42,933 nt of DNA from Sphingomonas sp. (GCA_025980335.1 JAICXO010000005.1:1-42933), one strand, 5' to 3'. Positions 1 to 10,008 are shown, counted from the first letter of the stretch. Notes: generated by a model from the sequence alone, not told the origin. Numbers and translations: made by a program.

Positions 1-2874
1 AATGTGAACGTCATGGCGACCAACCTCACCAACCAGGTGCGCGGCATCGCCGAGGTCGTGACCGCGGTCGCGCAGGGCAATCTGAAGCGCAAGCTGACCG
101 TCGACGCGAAGGGCGAGATCGCCGCGCTCGCCGACACGATCAACTTCATGATCGATACGCTGTCGACCTTCGGCGACCAGGTGACAAACATGGCCCGCGA
201 GGTCGGCATCGAGGGCAAGCTCGGCGGCCAGGCCCGCGTGCCCGGCGCCGCCGGCCTGTGGCGCGACCTCACCGACAACGTGAACCAGCTCGCTGCGAAC
301 CTCACGAACCAGGTGCGCTCGATCGCCGAGGTGGCGATCGCGGTGACCAAGGGTGACCTCACGCGATCGATCGCGGTCGAGGCGTCGGGCGAGATCGCCG
401 CGCTGAAGGACACGATCAACGAGATGATCTCGAACCTGAAGGAGCAGACGCTGAAGAATGCCGAGCAGGATTGGCTCAAGACCAACCTCGCGCGGTTCAG
501 CCGGATGCTCCAGGGCGAACGCGATCTCGCGACGGTCTCGAACCTCATCATGTCCGAGCTCGCGCCGCTGGTGAATGCGCAATATGGCGTGTTCTACGTC
601 AGCAAGCGCGAGGAAGACGAAACCAAGCTCGAGCTCGTCGCCAGCTACGGCGCCGAAACCGCCGAGCAGCTCAAGCAGGAATTCCACCTCCGCGAAGGGC
701 TGATCGGGCAAGCCGCGGCCGACCGCAGGCCGATCCTGCTCAAGGACGTTCCGCCCGATTTCATCCGCATCGGCTCGGGGCTCGGCCACGCGACGCCGGC
801 CAACGTCAACATCCTCCCGGCGCTGTTCGAGGATGAAGTGAAGGCGGTGATCGAACTCGCTTCGTTCAACGAGTTCAACGAAACCCACCAGAGCTTCCTC
901 GATCAGCTGATGGAGTCGGTCGGGATCGTGCTCAACACGATCGCCGCGACCATGCGCACCGAAGGCCTGCTGAAGCAGTCGCAGCTACTGACTCAGGAGC
1001 TGCAGGCGCGCCAGACCGAGCTCACGACCAAGCAGGAGGAACTGCACAGCACCAACGAGGAGCTTCAGGACAAGGCCGAAGCGCTCGAAAACGAGAAGAA
1101 GCAGGTCGAAGCCAAAAACCTCGAAATCGAAATGGCGCGGCGTGCGCTCGAGGAGAAAGCCGAGCAGCTCGCGCTGACCTCAAAATACAAATCCGAGTTC
1201 CTGGCGAACATGAGCCACGAGCTGAGAACGCCGCTCAACTCGCTGCTCATCCTGTCCAAGCTGCTGAGCGACAACACGCACGGCAATCTCAACGAGAAGC
1301 AGGTCGAATTCGCGCGCACCATCAACTCGGCGGGATCCGACCTCCTCAACCTCATCAACGACATCCTCGACCTTTCGAAGATCGAATCGGGCACGGTGTC
1401 GATCGAAGTCGGCGAGATGCCGATGCAGCATTTGAAGCAGCACATGGAGCGGACCTTCCGCCAGCTCGCTTCGGACAAGGGGCTGGACTTCAACGTCAAT
1501 TTCGATCCGAAGCTTCCGCAAACCATCCGCACCGACGAAAAGCGCTTGCAGCAGGTGGTCCTCAACCTGCTTTCGAACGCCTTCAAATTCACCTCGAAGG
1601 GAAGCGTCACGCTATCGGTGCGTTCTGCCGGGAGCGGCTGGAGCAAGACCCACCCGGTTCTTCACAATGCCAGCCGCGCGATTGAAATCGCGGTCACCGA
1701 TACGGGCATCGGAATTCCGCAGGAGAAGCAGAAGCTGATCTTCGAGGCATTCCAGCAGGCTGACGGCACGACCAGCCGCAAATTCGGCGGGACGGGCCTT
1801 GGGCTGTCGATCAGCCGCGAGATCGCGCGCCTGCTCGGCGGCGAGCTTCAAGTCCGCTCCAAGCCCGGCGAAGGCTCGACGTTCAGCCTGTACGTGCCGA
1901 TGCAAGCCATTGCCGAAGGCGCCGCAGCGCTTCCCGGCACCACGGCGCGCTACGACAACAGCGGCGCTGTCGTTCCTTCTGCCTTGCCCACCGGCTTCGA
2001 CGTGAACGACGACCGCGACGAGCTCGGGAAGGACCCGTTCGTGCTGATTGTGGAGGACGATCCGACGTTCGCGTCGATCCTGCTCGACGCCGCGCACGAG
2101 GCCGGCCTCAAAGGCGTCGTCTCGGTCGCGGGGGCCGGCACGCTGGCGATGGCGCGTAAACTCCAGCCCACGGCGATCACGCTCGACCTCGGGCTCGCGG
2201 ACATCGACGGCTTCGTCCTGCTCGACCTGCTGAAGCACGATCCGCAGACCAGCCATGTACCGATTCATGTGGTGTCGGGGGCTGATCGCAGTCAGGCGGC
2301 GATTGGGCTCGGTGCGTTCGGAATCACGGAAAAGCCGGCCGAACGCGACGACTTGGTTCGCATGTTCACTGCGCTCCTCGAGCATACGAAAAGCGACAAG
2401 CCGCGGCGGAAGGCCAAAGCAGTCGCGCCTCGCCCGATGGCCGAGCTCGCAGGTTCGAAGGTGCTGATCGTCGATGACGACATTCGCAACATCTTCTCGC
2501 TTACGAGCGTTCTCGAGAGCCACGACGTGGAAGTCCTCCACGCCGAGCGGGGAAGGGACGGGATTCTGATTCTTGAGCAGACACCCGACGTCGATGTCGC
2601 GCTGATCGACATCATGATGCCGGAAATGGACGGCTACGAGACCATGCGGCAGATCCGGAAGAGTTCCGAGCTTGCCGACCTGCCGCTGATCGCCGTGACC
2701 GCCAAGGCGATGAAGGGAGACCGCCAGAAGTGCCTCGATGCCGGCGCTTCCGACTATATCGCCAAACCGGTCGATATCGAGCTGCTGCTCGCGCTGGTGC
2801 GGGTATGGGTCGCGCGGTCTCGCGATGCCGCAGCTGCCGTACCGCCGCCTCCGGCGATGGAGGCTGCGGAGTAG
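1..2874 (+). CDS. Poly-HAMP hybrid sensor histidine kinase (5' partial)
   Basis: The frame is open from the first base, so the N-terminus lies outside the window; the GTG at 4 is not taken as the start. Visible domains in order are two or more HAMP repeats (about residues 1-150), a GAF domain (about 170-315), a long coiled coil (about 320-395), HisKA with phospho-acceptor His in SHELRTPLN (codon 1216-1218), HATPase_c with DTGIGIP and GGTGLGLSIS, and two receiver domains (REC1 with LDLGLADIDG, REC2 with LIDIMMPEMDG). Tandem HAMP units plus a hybrid kinase recall fungal group III (Nik1) and bacterial poly-HAMP kinases, which often sense osmotic or envelope state. No membrane segment is visible. 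The next kinase gene starts 3 bases after the stop. The signal sensed is unknown. Confidence 0.93.
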   Translation, partial: NVNVMATNLTNQVRGIAEVVTAVAQGNLKRKLTVDAKGEIAALADTINFMIDTLSTFGDQVTNMAREVGIEGKLGGQARVPGAAGLWRDLTDNVNQLAANLTNQVRSIAEVAIAVTKGDLTRSIAVEASGEIAALKDTINEMISNLKEQTLKNAEQDWLKTNLARFSRMLQGERDLATVSNLIMSELAPLVNAQYGVFYVSKREEDETKLELVASYGAETAEQLKQEFHLREGLIGQAAADRRPILLKDVPPDFIRIGSGLGHATPANVNILPALFEDEVKAVIELASFNEFNETHQSFLDQLMESVGIVLNTIAATMRTEGLLKQSQLLTQELQARQTELTTKQEELHSTNEELQDKAEALENEKKQVEAKNLEIEMARRALEEKAEQLALTSKYKSEFLANMSHELRTPLNSLLILSKLLSDNTHGNLNEKQVEFARTINSAGSDLLNLINDILDLSKIESGTVSIEVGEMPMQHLKQHMERTFRQLASDKGLDFNVNFDPKLPQTIRTDEKRLQQVVLNLLSNAFKFTSKGSVTLSVRSAGSGWSKTHPVLHNASRAIEIAVTDTGIGIPQEKQKLIFEAFQQADGTTSRKFGGTGLGLSISREIARLLGGELQVRSKPGEGSTFSLYVPMQAIAEGAAALPGTTARYDNSGAVVPSALPTGFDVNDDRDELGKDPFVLIVEDDPTFASILLDAAHEAGLKGVVSVAGAGTLAMARKLQPTAITLDLGLADIDGFVLLDLLKHDPQTSHVPIHVVSGADRSQAAIGLGAFGITEKPAERDDLVRMFTALLEHTKSDKPRRKAKAVAPRPMAELAGSKVLIVDDDIRNIFSLTSVLESHDVEVLHAERGRDGILILEQTPDVDVALIDIMMPEMDGYETMRQIRKSSELADLPLIAVTAKAMKGDRQKCLDAGASDYIAKPVDIELLLALVRVWVARSRDAAAAVPPPPAMEAAE

Positions 2875-2877
2875 GCG

Positions 2878-4941
2878 ATGAACGTCTCCGCTGGAGAAAT
2901 TGCGGCGCGCGCGCGAGGCGAGGCGGAAGTGATTGCCGAGGCGCAGCCCGAACAGCCCCGGGTCCTGCTGGTCGACGACGACGACCGCAACTTGCTCGCG
3001 GTCTCGAACACGCTCGATGATCTCGGCGAGGTGGTGACGGCCCGTTCGGGCGAGGAGGCCCTCCGCCACCTGCTGAAGGGCGAGTTCGCCGTCATTCTCC
3101 TCGACGTCTACATGCCCGGGATGGACGGCTACGAGACCGCCCAGATCATCCGCAGCCGCGACCAGACCAAGGGCATTCCGATCGTCTTCCTTTCCGCGGT
3201 CAACAAGGAGACCGAGCACCTGCTGCGCGGGTACGCGATGGGCGCCGTCGATTACGTGTTCAAGCCGGTCGACCCGGTCATCCTTCGATCCAAGGTGGCG
3301 GTGTTCGTCGACTTGTTCGCCAAGTCGAAGGAGGTCGAGCGCAAGGCGCGATACGAACAGGCGCTTCTGGATGCGACGCTTCGCGCGAATTCGGAACGCT
3401 TGCGTGCCGAGCAGGAGCTGCGCCGCGCCGAGCAGCGGCAGGCCGCGATCATCCAGTCGCTCCCGATGCTGCTCTACCTGGAGCCATACGACCGCTCGCC
3501 GCGGCGGCCCGATTATGTCAGCGGCGACATCAAGGCGATCACCGGGTTCACCTTCGAACAGGTTACCAAGCGTCCGGAAATCTGGGTCGAGCGGCTCCAT
3601 CCCGAAGACCGCGACCGGGTTCTGGCGAGCCTTGCGATCCGTCAGGAGAAAGGCCGCTTCTCGGTCGAGTATCGCTGGCAAATTGCCGACGGGAGCTACA
3701 GGCACTTCCTCGATCAAGCGGTCCTGCTCAAGGATTCGGACGGCCGCGCGGTCGAGTTCGCCGGCACGCTCACGGACGTAACGGATCAGCGCTCGTTGGA
3801 GAGCCAGCTGATCCAGGCGCAGAAGATGGACGCGATCGGCAAGCTGACCGGCGGCATCGCGCACGATTTCAACAATCTCCTTGCAGCCGTGATCGGCGGC
3901 CTCGGCCTACTCGACAAGCGCGTCGACTTCGAAGAGGAGCACCGGCGAATCCTCGCGATGACCAAGCGCGCTGCGGAGCAGGGCAGCGAGCTGGTCCGTC
4001 GTCTCCTCGCCTTTGCGCGCCGCCAGACGCTCGAGCCGCACGCGATCGACCTTGCGAAGTTGCGCGACGCAGTGTGGGATCTCCTGACTCATACCCTTGG
4101 CGGTCTGGTCAATATCGAGTGGCGTGCGAGCGAGGACATGTGGCCCGCCTTCGCCGACCAGGCGCAGCTCGAGCTCGCGCTCGTCAATCTCATCATCAAC
4201 GCTCGCGATGCCATGCCGGCGGGAGGGACCGTCGCACTCCTGATGGAGAATCGCGAATTGCCCGCCGACAATTGGGCCGGAGTCCCGGCTGGAGATTATG
4301 TGCTGATCACCGTCGCCGACACCGGCACCGGAATCGCGACCGACGAGCTCGAGAAGGTGATGGAGCCGTTCTTCACGACCAAGGAGCCGGGCAAGGGAAG
4401 CGGTCTCGGGCTCAGCATGGTCTATGGCTTCGCCAAGCAGTCGAACGGCGCGTTTCGGCTGAGCAGCGAGCTCGGCGTCGGCACGACTGCGGAACTGTGG
4501 CTCCCGCGCGCGCCCGAAGGAGCCTCGGTCGAAGACAAGGTGCCATTGCGGCAGACGCAGCATCGAAGTGCGCCGAGAACCTTGCGCATATTGCTGGTCG
4601 ACGATCATGAGGGCGTCCGCAGCACCACGGCTGCCGTGCTCGCCGATCTGGGGCATGAGGTCATCGAGGCGGCCAGCGGCACCGACGCGCTCTCGACTCT
4701 GAAATCCGGCGATTGCGCTTTCGATCTGATGATCAGCGACTATGCGATGCCGCAGCTTTCGGGCACCGATTTCCTGCGCCATGCACGCGAAATCTGCCCT
4801 GATGTCGCCGCGTTGATCATCACCGGCTATGCCGAGGCGGAGGCGATCAACGATCGCCCCGAGGGTGTCGAGGTGCTTCAGAAGCCGTTTACGCCGTCCG
4901 ACCTCGAGTGCGCGGTGTCGCGGGTCTGCGGGAGCACTTAG
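2878..4941 (+). CDS. Hybrid histidine kinase: REC-PAS-HisKA-HATPase-REC
   Basis: A 687-residue cytoplasmic kinase with no membrane segment. It has an N-terminal receiver (about 20-150, [14 protein letters not shown]), a PAS_3-type domain (about 190-300, ending TDVTDQR), HisKA with His329 in AHDFNNLL, HATPase_c with [20 protein letters not shown] and [10 protein letters not shown], and a C-terminal receiver ([11 protein letters not shown]; conserved Lys in LQKPF). The HDFNNLL H-box is typical of kinases with PAS input and a C-terminal receiver. The N-terminal receiver may accept phosphate from the preceding kinase: the genes are 3 bases apart and surely co-transcribed. No DNA-binding output is encoded nearby, so output is probably through another protein (inference). 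Confidence 0.93.
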   Translation: MNVSAGEIAARARGEAEVIAEAQPEQPRVLLVDDDDRNLLAVSNTLDDLGEVVTARSGEEALRHLLKGEFAVILLDVYMPGMDGYETAQIIRSRDQTKGIPIVFLSAVNKETEHLLRGYAMGAVDYVFKPVDPVILRSKVAVFVDLFAKSKEVERKARYEQALLDATLRANSERLRAEQELRRAEQRQAAIIQSLPMLLYLEPYDRSPRRPDYVSGDIKAITGFTFEQVTKRPEIWVERLHPEDRDRVLASLAIRQEKGRFSVEYRWQIADGSYRHFLDQAVLLKDSDGRAVEFAGTLTDVTDQRSLESQLIQAQKMDAIGKLTGGIAHDFNNLLAAVIGGLGLLDKRVDFEEEHRRILAMTKRAAEQGSELVRRLLAFARRQTLEPHAIDLAKLRDAVWDLLTHTLGGLVNIEWRASEDMWPAFADQAQLELALVNLIINARDAMPAGGTVALLMENRELPADNWAGVPAGDYVLITVADTGTGIATDELEKVMEPFFTTKEPGKGSGLGLSMVYGFAKQSNGAFRLSSELGVGTTAELWLPRAPEGASVEDKVPLRQTQHRSAPRTLRILLVDDHEGVRSTTAAVLADLGHEVIEAASGTDALSTLKSGDCAFDLMISDYAMPQLSGTDFLRHAREICPDVAALIITGYAEAEAINDRPEGVEVLQKPFTPSDLECAVSRVCGST

Positions 4942-4997
4942 TGCGCGGCACCAGCGCTGCGCCAATGCGTTGAAATCATCGCCAAGCTTGTTCGAGA

Positions 4998-5192
4998 GTG
5001 ATCGTGCCTGAAAAGAAGCTGCCGTCCGAGCCGGAGTTGGACAAGATCAACGAGCGTTTGACAGCGGCCCTTGCAACCTGCCGCTCTATGGTGACGAATT
5101 ACAAGTCGCTGCTCGCCAATGACGAGGAGCCGCTCGGCGGCAGTGCCGCAGAGGCGGAATCGGCCGCGGGCGACGAAGAGAACGGAGAGTAG
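4998..5192 (+). CDS. Small hypothetical protein (64 aa)
   Basis: An open frame starting GTG at 4998, 56 bases after the hybrid kinase stop on the same strand. The product is acidic and probably helical (LDKINERLTAALATCRS), with an Ala/Glu-rich tail and no signal peptide or membrane segment. The upstream sequence has only a weak purine-rich ribosome site (GAGAG). It is not a recognised family. The same-strand position behind two kinases suggests the tail of that operon, but it could be a chance frame in GC-rich DNA. Confidence 0.5.
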   Translation: MIVPEKKLPSEPELDKINERLTAALATCRSMVTNYKSLLANDEEPLGGSAAEAESAAGDEENGE

Positions 5193-5217
5193 CGGGCGGT
5201 TGCGCGAAGGGTTCGCG

Positions 5218-5294
5218 GTCACCGCGGGCGTCCAAGCAGCGAAGCGCCCGCGGTGACTAGCTTGCGCCGGGCGAAGGGGACTCGACCCGGCGCA
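5218..5294. repeat. Two inverted repeats between convergent genes
   Basis: The first is a perfect 13-base inverted repeat: GTCACCGCGGGCG at 5218-5230 and its complement at 5245-5257, with a 14-base loop. The second is a perfect 9-base pair of arms, TGCGCCGGG at 5263-5271 and its complement at 5286-5294. They fill the gap between the small gene ending at 5192 and the permease ending at 5308. No T-run follows either hairpin on either strand, so they are not canonical intrinsic terminators. They may end or protect converging transcripts (inference). Confidence 0.6.
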
Positions 5295-5307
5295 GTCTGC
5301 TTTTCCC

Positions 5308-7803
5308 CTATTCGTACCTCAGCGCGTGAATCGGGTTCGCCCGCGCGACCTTGATCGCGTGACCGACCACAGTAGCGATCGCGATCCCGAGCGCGATCGC
5401 GCCCGCGATGACGAACGGGACCGGGGTAAGCGCGATCCGCTGGTCGAACGTGTTGAGCCAGCTGCGCATCATCCACCAGGCGACCGGCCAGGCGATCACG
5501 TTGGCGATGATCACCGGTCGGCTGAACTGCCACACCAGGAGTTGCACGATGTCGCGGGTGCGCGCGCCGAGCACCTTGCGGATGCCGATCTCCTTGGTCC
5601 GGCGCTGGGCGGTGAAGGCGGCTAAGCCGAACAGCCCGAGGCAGCCGATGATCACCGCGAGCAGCGAGAATGCGGCGAACGTCTGCGCCCGCGCATCCTC
5701 CTTTTTGTATAGCTCCCCGACAATCTCCTCGCTGAACTTGGCATTGAACGGAACTTCGTTGGTGACCTGCTTCCACTGATGCTCGGCAGCAGCCCGGATG
5801 GTCGCCGGATCACCGCGGTAGCGGATGACCATGAATTCCGGTCCAGCGGTTACCTTTCGGAACATGATCGGATCGATCGGCGTCCGGACGGAGCGGAAGC
5901 GGGAATCGCCAACCACACCGATGATGTTGATGTTCACCATGCCGTCTTCGGGTTCGAAGAGCTCGCTCCTGACGGTCTTGCCGACAGCGTCCTGCGGCGA
6001 TTTGAAGCCGAGCTTCTTCACCGCATATTCGTTGAGCACAACGTTTACGCCGCGCTGCGCAAGTGTCTTTTCGTAGTTCTCGTCGCGCGGATAGGGGACG
6101 GTGGCATCGTCGAGGGGGCGGTTTGGATCGAACCACCGGCCTGCCTTCAATCTCAGGCCCATCGCATCGAGAAAGCCGTCTCCGACATTGTACTGACCGA
6201 TTGTGACCTGCTTGTCGCTGCCGGGAGGAATGATCCCGGTGTTGCTGTTATTGTCCGTAGCGACGCCAATATCAGTCAGACCGACAGCCTGTACGCCCGG
6301 AATGCGCTTCATCTGGTCGACGATCATTTGCGCCTTCGGCCACAACTGCGCGCGGCTCATCTCTTCGACCTGAAGGATGTGGTCGCGCTTGTAACCGGGA
6401 TCGACATGCCGGGCGTAGACAGTCTGGCCGTAGATCACGGCCGTGCAGATGATGAGGCCGATCGACACGGCGAACTGGAACACCACCAGCACCGAGCGGA
6501 TGCGCCCGGAGCCGGGCGTCTCCGCGGCGGACCGGTTGGCCTTGAGCACCTGCGCCGGCTGAAAGCGGGACAGGAAGAGAGCGGGATAAAGGCCGCTGAC
6601 GATTCCCACCAGCAGCGTCAGTGCGATCGCCGGCAGCAGAATCCCGCCGTGGCCGAGATAATTGAGCGTCAGGTCGGCATCGAGGAAGGCGGCGAAGGGC
6701 CTGACCAGCAACTCAATCAGGGCGAGCGCGAGCACCATCGAGATTGCCGAAATAAGGATCGATTCACTGACGAACTGCACGACCAGCTGCCTGCGCGTTG
6801 CGCCGAGCACCTTGCGAAGTGCGACCTCGCGCGCACGCTGGCTCGCGCGCGCCGTGGCGAGGTTCGTGAAATTCACAACGGCCATTCCAAGGATCAACAG
6901 AGCAATGATCGCGAATGTCGCAATGGATTTCGGGTCATTGCCCGGCGTCATCGAAGCGTCCTGAGCTTTGCCGAGGTGAACGTCCTTCAGATTGACGAAG
7001 TGCCAATCTTGATCGTCGCCCGCATTGTAGCGGATGTTTCCATTCGGCTCGTCCGGGATGTTGCGCTTCTCCCAAGCGGGCTCTTCAGCTTGCATCGCCT
7101 TGACGTCCGCTCCGGGCCGAAGCTTCAGATAGACGTAGCCGGACTGACAGCCCCAGCATTTCGTGAGGAAGTCCGGGTTGTCCACGTAGAGAGCGTTGAA
7201 GTCCATGCGAAGGATCGCATTGACCTTCATGCTTGAATTCCTGGGAAGGTTCTTGAGGATGCCAACGATCCTCAGATCGTGCCTTTGCCCCCTCGTGATG
7301 ATGGTCAGCGTCTGGCCGACGACCTGATCCGTTCCGTAGCGCTTGATCGCCTCATCCTGCGTCAGCACCGCAGTTCCGGGCGCGGTCAGCGTGCCGCCGG
7401 CGAGCAGGGGCAGATTGACGACCTTGAGGAAATCGTCGTCGGCGTAGAGCCAGTCCTTGGTGGACTGCGCCTGACCGTTCCTGAAGAACACCGGCGCGCC
7501 ATCCTGAACGTAGACGCCACGTTCAACCTGCGGATAGTCTTTGAGGGCCGCGCCTTTGGACACATAGGCCGACATTTGGAGCAAGGTCGGCGGCTGATCC
7601 TTCGGATGCGGATACCAGGCCTGGAGCTGATACGTGTTCTCGACGTCGGGAACCCAGCTGTCGTAGCTCTCCTCGTAATTGATGTAGAGCAGGATCATGA
7701 TGCACGCGGCCATGCCGATGGCGAGGCCGGCGATGTTGATGATCGAGTAGGTCCTGTTCTTGGCGAGCGCCCGAACCGCCACCGTCCAGTAATTCCGCCA
7801 CAT
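5308..7803 (-). CDS. MacB-like ABC transporter permease (two FtsX/MacB_PCD units)
   Basis: An 831-residue inner-membrane protein. It has an N-terminal membrane helix (about 20-40, INIAGLAIGMAACIMILLY), a periplasmic MacB_PCD-type domain, a block of three membrane helices starting around residue 290 with the FtsX signature ARASQRAREVALRKVLGATR, then a second helix, a second periplasmic domain and a final helix block with QRRTKEIGIRKVLGAR. This duplicated layout is typical of large MacB/YknZ-like permeases that do mechanotransmission in tripartite efflux or envelope-stress systems, rather than forming a classical channel. The start ATG has an AAGGA-type ribosome site. It lies 37 bases downstream of its ATPase. 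No TolC-type outer-membrane factor is present here. The substrate is unknown. Confidence 0.93.
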   Translation of the reverse strand: MWRNYWTVAVRALAKNRTYSIINIAGLAIGMAACIMILLYINYEESYDSWVPDVENTYQLQAWYPHPKDQPPTLLQMSAYVSKGAALKDYPQVERGVYVQDGAPVFFRNGQAQSTKDWLYADDDFLKVVNLPLLAGGTLTAPGTAVLTQDEAIKRYGTDQVVGQTLTIITRGQRHDLRIVGILKNLPRNSSMKVNAILRMDFNALYVDNPDFLTKCWGCQSGYVYLKLRPGADVKAMQAEEPAWEKRNIPDEPNGNIRYNAGDDQDWHFVNLKDVHLGKAQDASMTPGNDPKSIATFAIIALLILGMAVVNFTNLATARASQRAREVALRKVLGATRRQLVVQFVSESILISAISMVLALALIELLVRPFAAFLDADLTLNYLGHGGILLPAIALTLLVGIVSGLYPALFLSRFQPAQVLKANRSAAETPGSGRIRSVLVVFQFAVSIGLIICTAVIYGQTVYARHVDPGYKRDHILQVEEMSRAQLWPKAQMIVDQMKRIPGVQAVGLTDIGVATDNNSNTGIIPPGSDKQVTIGQYNVGDGFLDAMGLRLKAGRWFDPNRPLDDATVPYPRDENYEKTLAQRGVNVVLNEYAVKKLGFKSPQDAVGKTVRSELFEPEDGMVNINIIGVVGDSRFRSVRTPIDPIMFRKVTAGPEFMVIRYRGDPATIRAAAEHQWKQVTNEVPFNAKFSEEIVGELYKKEDARAQTFAAFSLLAVIIGCLGLFGLAAFTAQRRTKEIGIRKVLGARTRDIVQLLVWQFSRPVIIANVIAWPVAWWMMRSWLNTFDQRIALTPVPFVIAGAIALGIAIATVVGHAIKVARANPIHALRYE

Positions 7804-7840
7804 TTTGACCGTCCTTCGAAAGAGTGGACCTTCAGCGGGT

Positions 7841-8521
7841 TCAGGCCGCGCGCCGCCGTTCCTGGAGGATCTTGCCGTCGAGCATGTTGACCACGCGGCT
7901 CGCGAAATCGGCGTGGGACGGCGAGTGCGTGACCATCACGATGGTCGAGCCTTCCTGATTGAGCTGCCGGAGCATGCGCATGACCTCCTCGCCGTGCGCG
8001 GTGTCGAGGTTGCCGGTCGGCTCGTCGGCGAGGATCAGCTTGGGCTCGCCGACCAGCGCACGGGCAACCGCGACGCGCTGCTGCTGGCCGCCGGAAAGCT
8101 GCGTCGGCCTGTGCTTGGCGCGGTGCGCGATCCCGACCTTGTCGAGCACCCGGTCGACCCGCGTCCTGCGCTCGCTCGCCGGGAAGCTATGATAGAGCAG
8201 CGCCAGCTCGACATTCTCGCGGACGGTGAGCTCGTCGACCAGGTTGAAGCTCTGGAAGATGAAGCCGATGTTGCTCTTGCGGGTGTCGGCGAGCTGGGCT
8301 TCGGAAAGCCCCGCGACTTCCTGCCCATTGAAGACGTATGAGCCGCCGGTCGGGCTATCGAGCATCCCCATCACGTTGAGCAAGGTCGATTTGCCGCAGC
8401 CTGACGGGCCCATGATGGCGACGAACTCGCCGTCGGCGATGTCGAGGTCGACGTCGTCGAGCGCGGTCGTTTCGACCGTGTCGGTGCGGTAGGTCTTGGT
8501 GAGGCCGGTCATGGTGAGCAC
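7841..8521 (-). CDS. ABC transporter ATP-binding protein (MacB/LolD type)
   Basis: The nucleotide-binding subunit of the exporter: Walker [11 protein letters not shown]-loop FIFQSFN, signature [15 protein letters not shown], Walker [14 protein letters not shown]-loop VTHS. The family powers MacB, LolCDE and FtsEX type permeases. The open frame reaches a TTG at 8539 that overlaps the adaptor stop. I prefer GTG at 8521 because AAAGGA lies about 7 bases upstream and the product then begins [13 protein letters not shown] as in relatives; ATG at 8512 is also possible. It sits between adaptor and permease in one operon. Confidence 0.93.
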   Translation of the reverse strand: MLTMTGLTKTYRTDTVETTALDDVDLDIADGEFVAIMGPSGCGKSTLLNVMGMLDSPTGGSYVFNGQEVAGLSEAQLADTRKSNIGFIFQSFNLVDELTVRENVELALLYHSFPASERRTRVDRVLDKVGIAHRAKHRPTQLSGGQQQRVAVARALVGEPKLILADEPTGNLDTAHGEEVMRMLRQLNQEGSTIVMVTHSPSHADFASRVVNMLDGKILQERRRAA

Positions 8522-8535
8522 GGTCAGGTCCTTTC

Positions 8536-9852
8536 TCAATCGTCGCTCGAGCTGAAGGTCAGGTGGTCCTTGTCGGTAAGGCCGCTGTACGAAGAGGTGA
8601 TCACGCGATCGCCGGGCTTGAGCCCGCCCAGCACCTCGATGAAGTCGCTGTTGCGCCGGCCGAGCTGAATGGCGCGCTTGGTCGCGCTGTTGCCGTCGCG
8701 GTCGACGACGAACAGCCAGGTGCCCCCCGTGTCGTTGAAGAAGGCGCCGTTCGGGATCAGCAAGGCCTTTGACGAGTCGCCGACCGTCAGCTTGGCCTGG
8801 ATGGTCTGGCCGCGCTGCATCGACGTGGGCTCGGCGCCATCGAACAGAAGGTCGATCTGGAACTCGCCGTTGCGGACCTGGGGATAGACCTTGGCGACCT
8901 TCAGCCGGTAGGTTTTGCCGTCGATGTCCGCGGTCGCGGTCTGCCCCACCGCGACGCGGCCGAGATAATATTCGTCGACATCGGCCTGGAGCTTGTCGCC
9001 GCCGGCGCTGTCGATCTGGCCGATCCGCTCGCCCTGCTGGAGCGACTGGCCGAGCTGGATATCGAAACCGCTGAGCTGGCCGGTCACCGGCGCATGGATG
9101 TTCAGCTGACCGAGGCTTTCGCGCGCGACCCCCATGCTGCTGTTGAGCGACGCCGCCGCCGCGCGGAGCTGGCCGAGCTGGCTGGTCTGCAGCGCCTCGT
9201 TCTGCTGGATGCTTTGCTTCAGGATCTGAAGACGGTGCACCTGGTAGTCGAAGTCGTCCTTGGCATCCTTGAAAATCTTCGTCGCGACGAAGCCCCTGTC
9301 GGCGAGCGGCTTGTAGAGGTCGTATTGCCGCTTGGCCTTGGCGAGGTCGGTTTCGGCCTGGTTGAGGTCGCGCAGATTGTCGTTGTGGGTATTGACGAGC
9401 GCGAGCTCCTGGCTGCGCATGTTGTTGAGCTGCTGCTCGACTTCGGCCTGCTTCTCGAGCGTCGACAGCTGAAGCTCGGCGTTGGACAGGACCGCGAGAA
9501 GCTGCCCCTGGGTGACCTGCGTGCCGTCTTCGACCAGCTTCTTGTCGACCTGCCCGCCTTCGACAGCGTCGAGATAGACGGTGACGAGCGGAGTCACCCG
9601 CGCGCGCACCGGCAGGAAATCGTCGAACGTGCCGGACTGCGCCTCGGAAATCGTCAGTCGGTCGCGCGCAATCGACATCGAGTCCGCGCGTGGAGCGAAC
9701 AACCAGAAGAGGAGAACGAGCAGAACGACTGCCGCCGCTCCGCCCCCAATGAGGATCCGACGGTCGATCCGCTTGCGCTCGACCACCTTGTCCATCGCGC
9801 CGCCGCTGACGGGCTCGGCGCGCTCGCCACGGCGCAGTTCGACAAGGCTCAT
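8536..9852 (-). CDS. HlyD/RND-type periplasmic adaptor subunit
   Basis: A 438-residue membrane fusion protein. It has a cytoplasmic N-terminus, one membrane anchor (IGGGAAAVVLLVLLFWLF), a split biotinyl-lipoyl domain around a long coiled-coil hairpin (Gln/Leu/Glu-rich, roughly residues 100-250), then beta-barrel and membrane-proximal domains. The adaptor links the MacB-like permease to an outer-membrane channel or forms the periplasmic part of the pump. The ATG at 9852 was chosen over upstream in-frame starts because GGAGG lies 6 bases before it and the membrane anchor follows. It is the first gene of the exporter operon, divergent from its predicted regulator, with a sigma-54 promoter upstream. 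Confidence 0.92.
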   Translation of the reverse strand: MSLVELRRGERAEPVSGGAMDKVVERKRIDRRILIGGGAAAVVLLVLLFWLFAPRADSMSIARDRLTISEAQSGTFDDFLPVRARVTPLVTVYLDAVEGGQVDKKLVEDGTQVTQGQLLAVLSNAELQLSTLEKQAEVEQQLNNMRSQELALVNTHNDNLRDLNQAETDLAKAKRQYDLYKPLADRGFVATKIFKDAKDDFDYQVHRLQILKQSIQQNEALQTSQLGQLRAAAASLNSSMGVARESLGQLNIHAPVTGQLSGFDIQLGQSLQQGERIGQIDSAGGDKLQADVDEYYLGRVAVGQTATADIDGKTYRLKVAKVYPQVRNGEFQIDLLFDGAEPTSMQRGQTIQAKLTVGDSSKALLIPNGAFFNDTGGTWLFVVDRDGNSATKRAIQLGRRNSDFIEVLGGLKPGDRVITSSYSGLTDKDHLTFSSSDD

Positions 9853-9868
9853 TGTCCGCCTCCGAACA
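9853..9868. promoter_or_regulatory. Putative operator O1 (TGTCCG-N4-CGAACA)
   Basis: An imperfect copy of the palindrome TGTCCG-N4-CGGACA immediately before the adaptor start codon. On the minus strand it covers the ribosome-binding GGAGG. Its centre is 21 bases from O2, about two helical turns, so a regulator could bind both on one DNA face. The predicted binder is the Fis-type HTH of the divergent NtrC-family regulator (inference). Confidence 0.55.
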
Positions 9869-9873
9869 GTGAT

Positions 9874-9889
9874 TGTCCGGAAACGGACG
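9874..9889. promoter_or_regulatory. Putative operator O2 (TGTCCG-GAAA-CGGACG)
   Basis: The best copy of the palindrome: GTCCG and CGGAC are perfect arms around GAAA, one outer base off the full TGTCCG-N4-CGGACA. It lies between the predicted sigma-54 start site and the adaptor start codon. NtrC-family enhancers act at a distance and may sit downstream of the promoter, so this position fits activation as well as repression. Confidence 0.6.
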
Positions 9890-9960
9890 CCGCTTCCTGG
9901 CGCTTCGCCTCGGCGTTGTCTTCGATACTCACTCGTGAACCCCGCATCATGAGCATTAGT

Positions 9961-9978
9961 GCTGCAAAGCTCGTGCCA
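9961..9978 (-). promoter_or_regulatory. Sigma-54 (RpoN) promoter of the exporter operon
   Basis: The minus strand reads TGGCACG-AGCT-TTGCA. This matches the sigma-54 consensus TGGCACG-N4-TTGCW, with GG and GC exactly 10 bases apart. Transcription should start near 9952 and give a leader of about 100 bases to the adaptor ATG at 9852. The divergent gene encodes an NtrC-family activator with the GAFTGA loop needed to contact sigma-54, which strongly supports the assignment. Confidence 0.8.
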
Positions 9979-10008
9979 ATCGCGTCCGCCGATTGCACGA
10001 GGAACCAC

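Noticed and set aside
1612-3864. A 750-codon open frame on the minus strand, and similar long antisense frames at 9094-10065, 10062-11573, 28370-30145 and 35964-37781
   Set aside because: They are antisense to well-supported genes with catalytic motifs, are Arg/Ala/His-rich low-information translations, and arise from high GC in third codon positions.
5218-5294. Bidirectional intrinsic terminator between converging genes
   Set aside because: Stems are good, but no U-run follows on either strand, so I list only inverted repeats.
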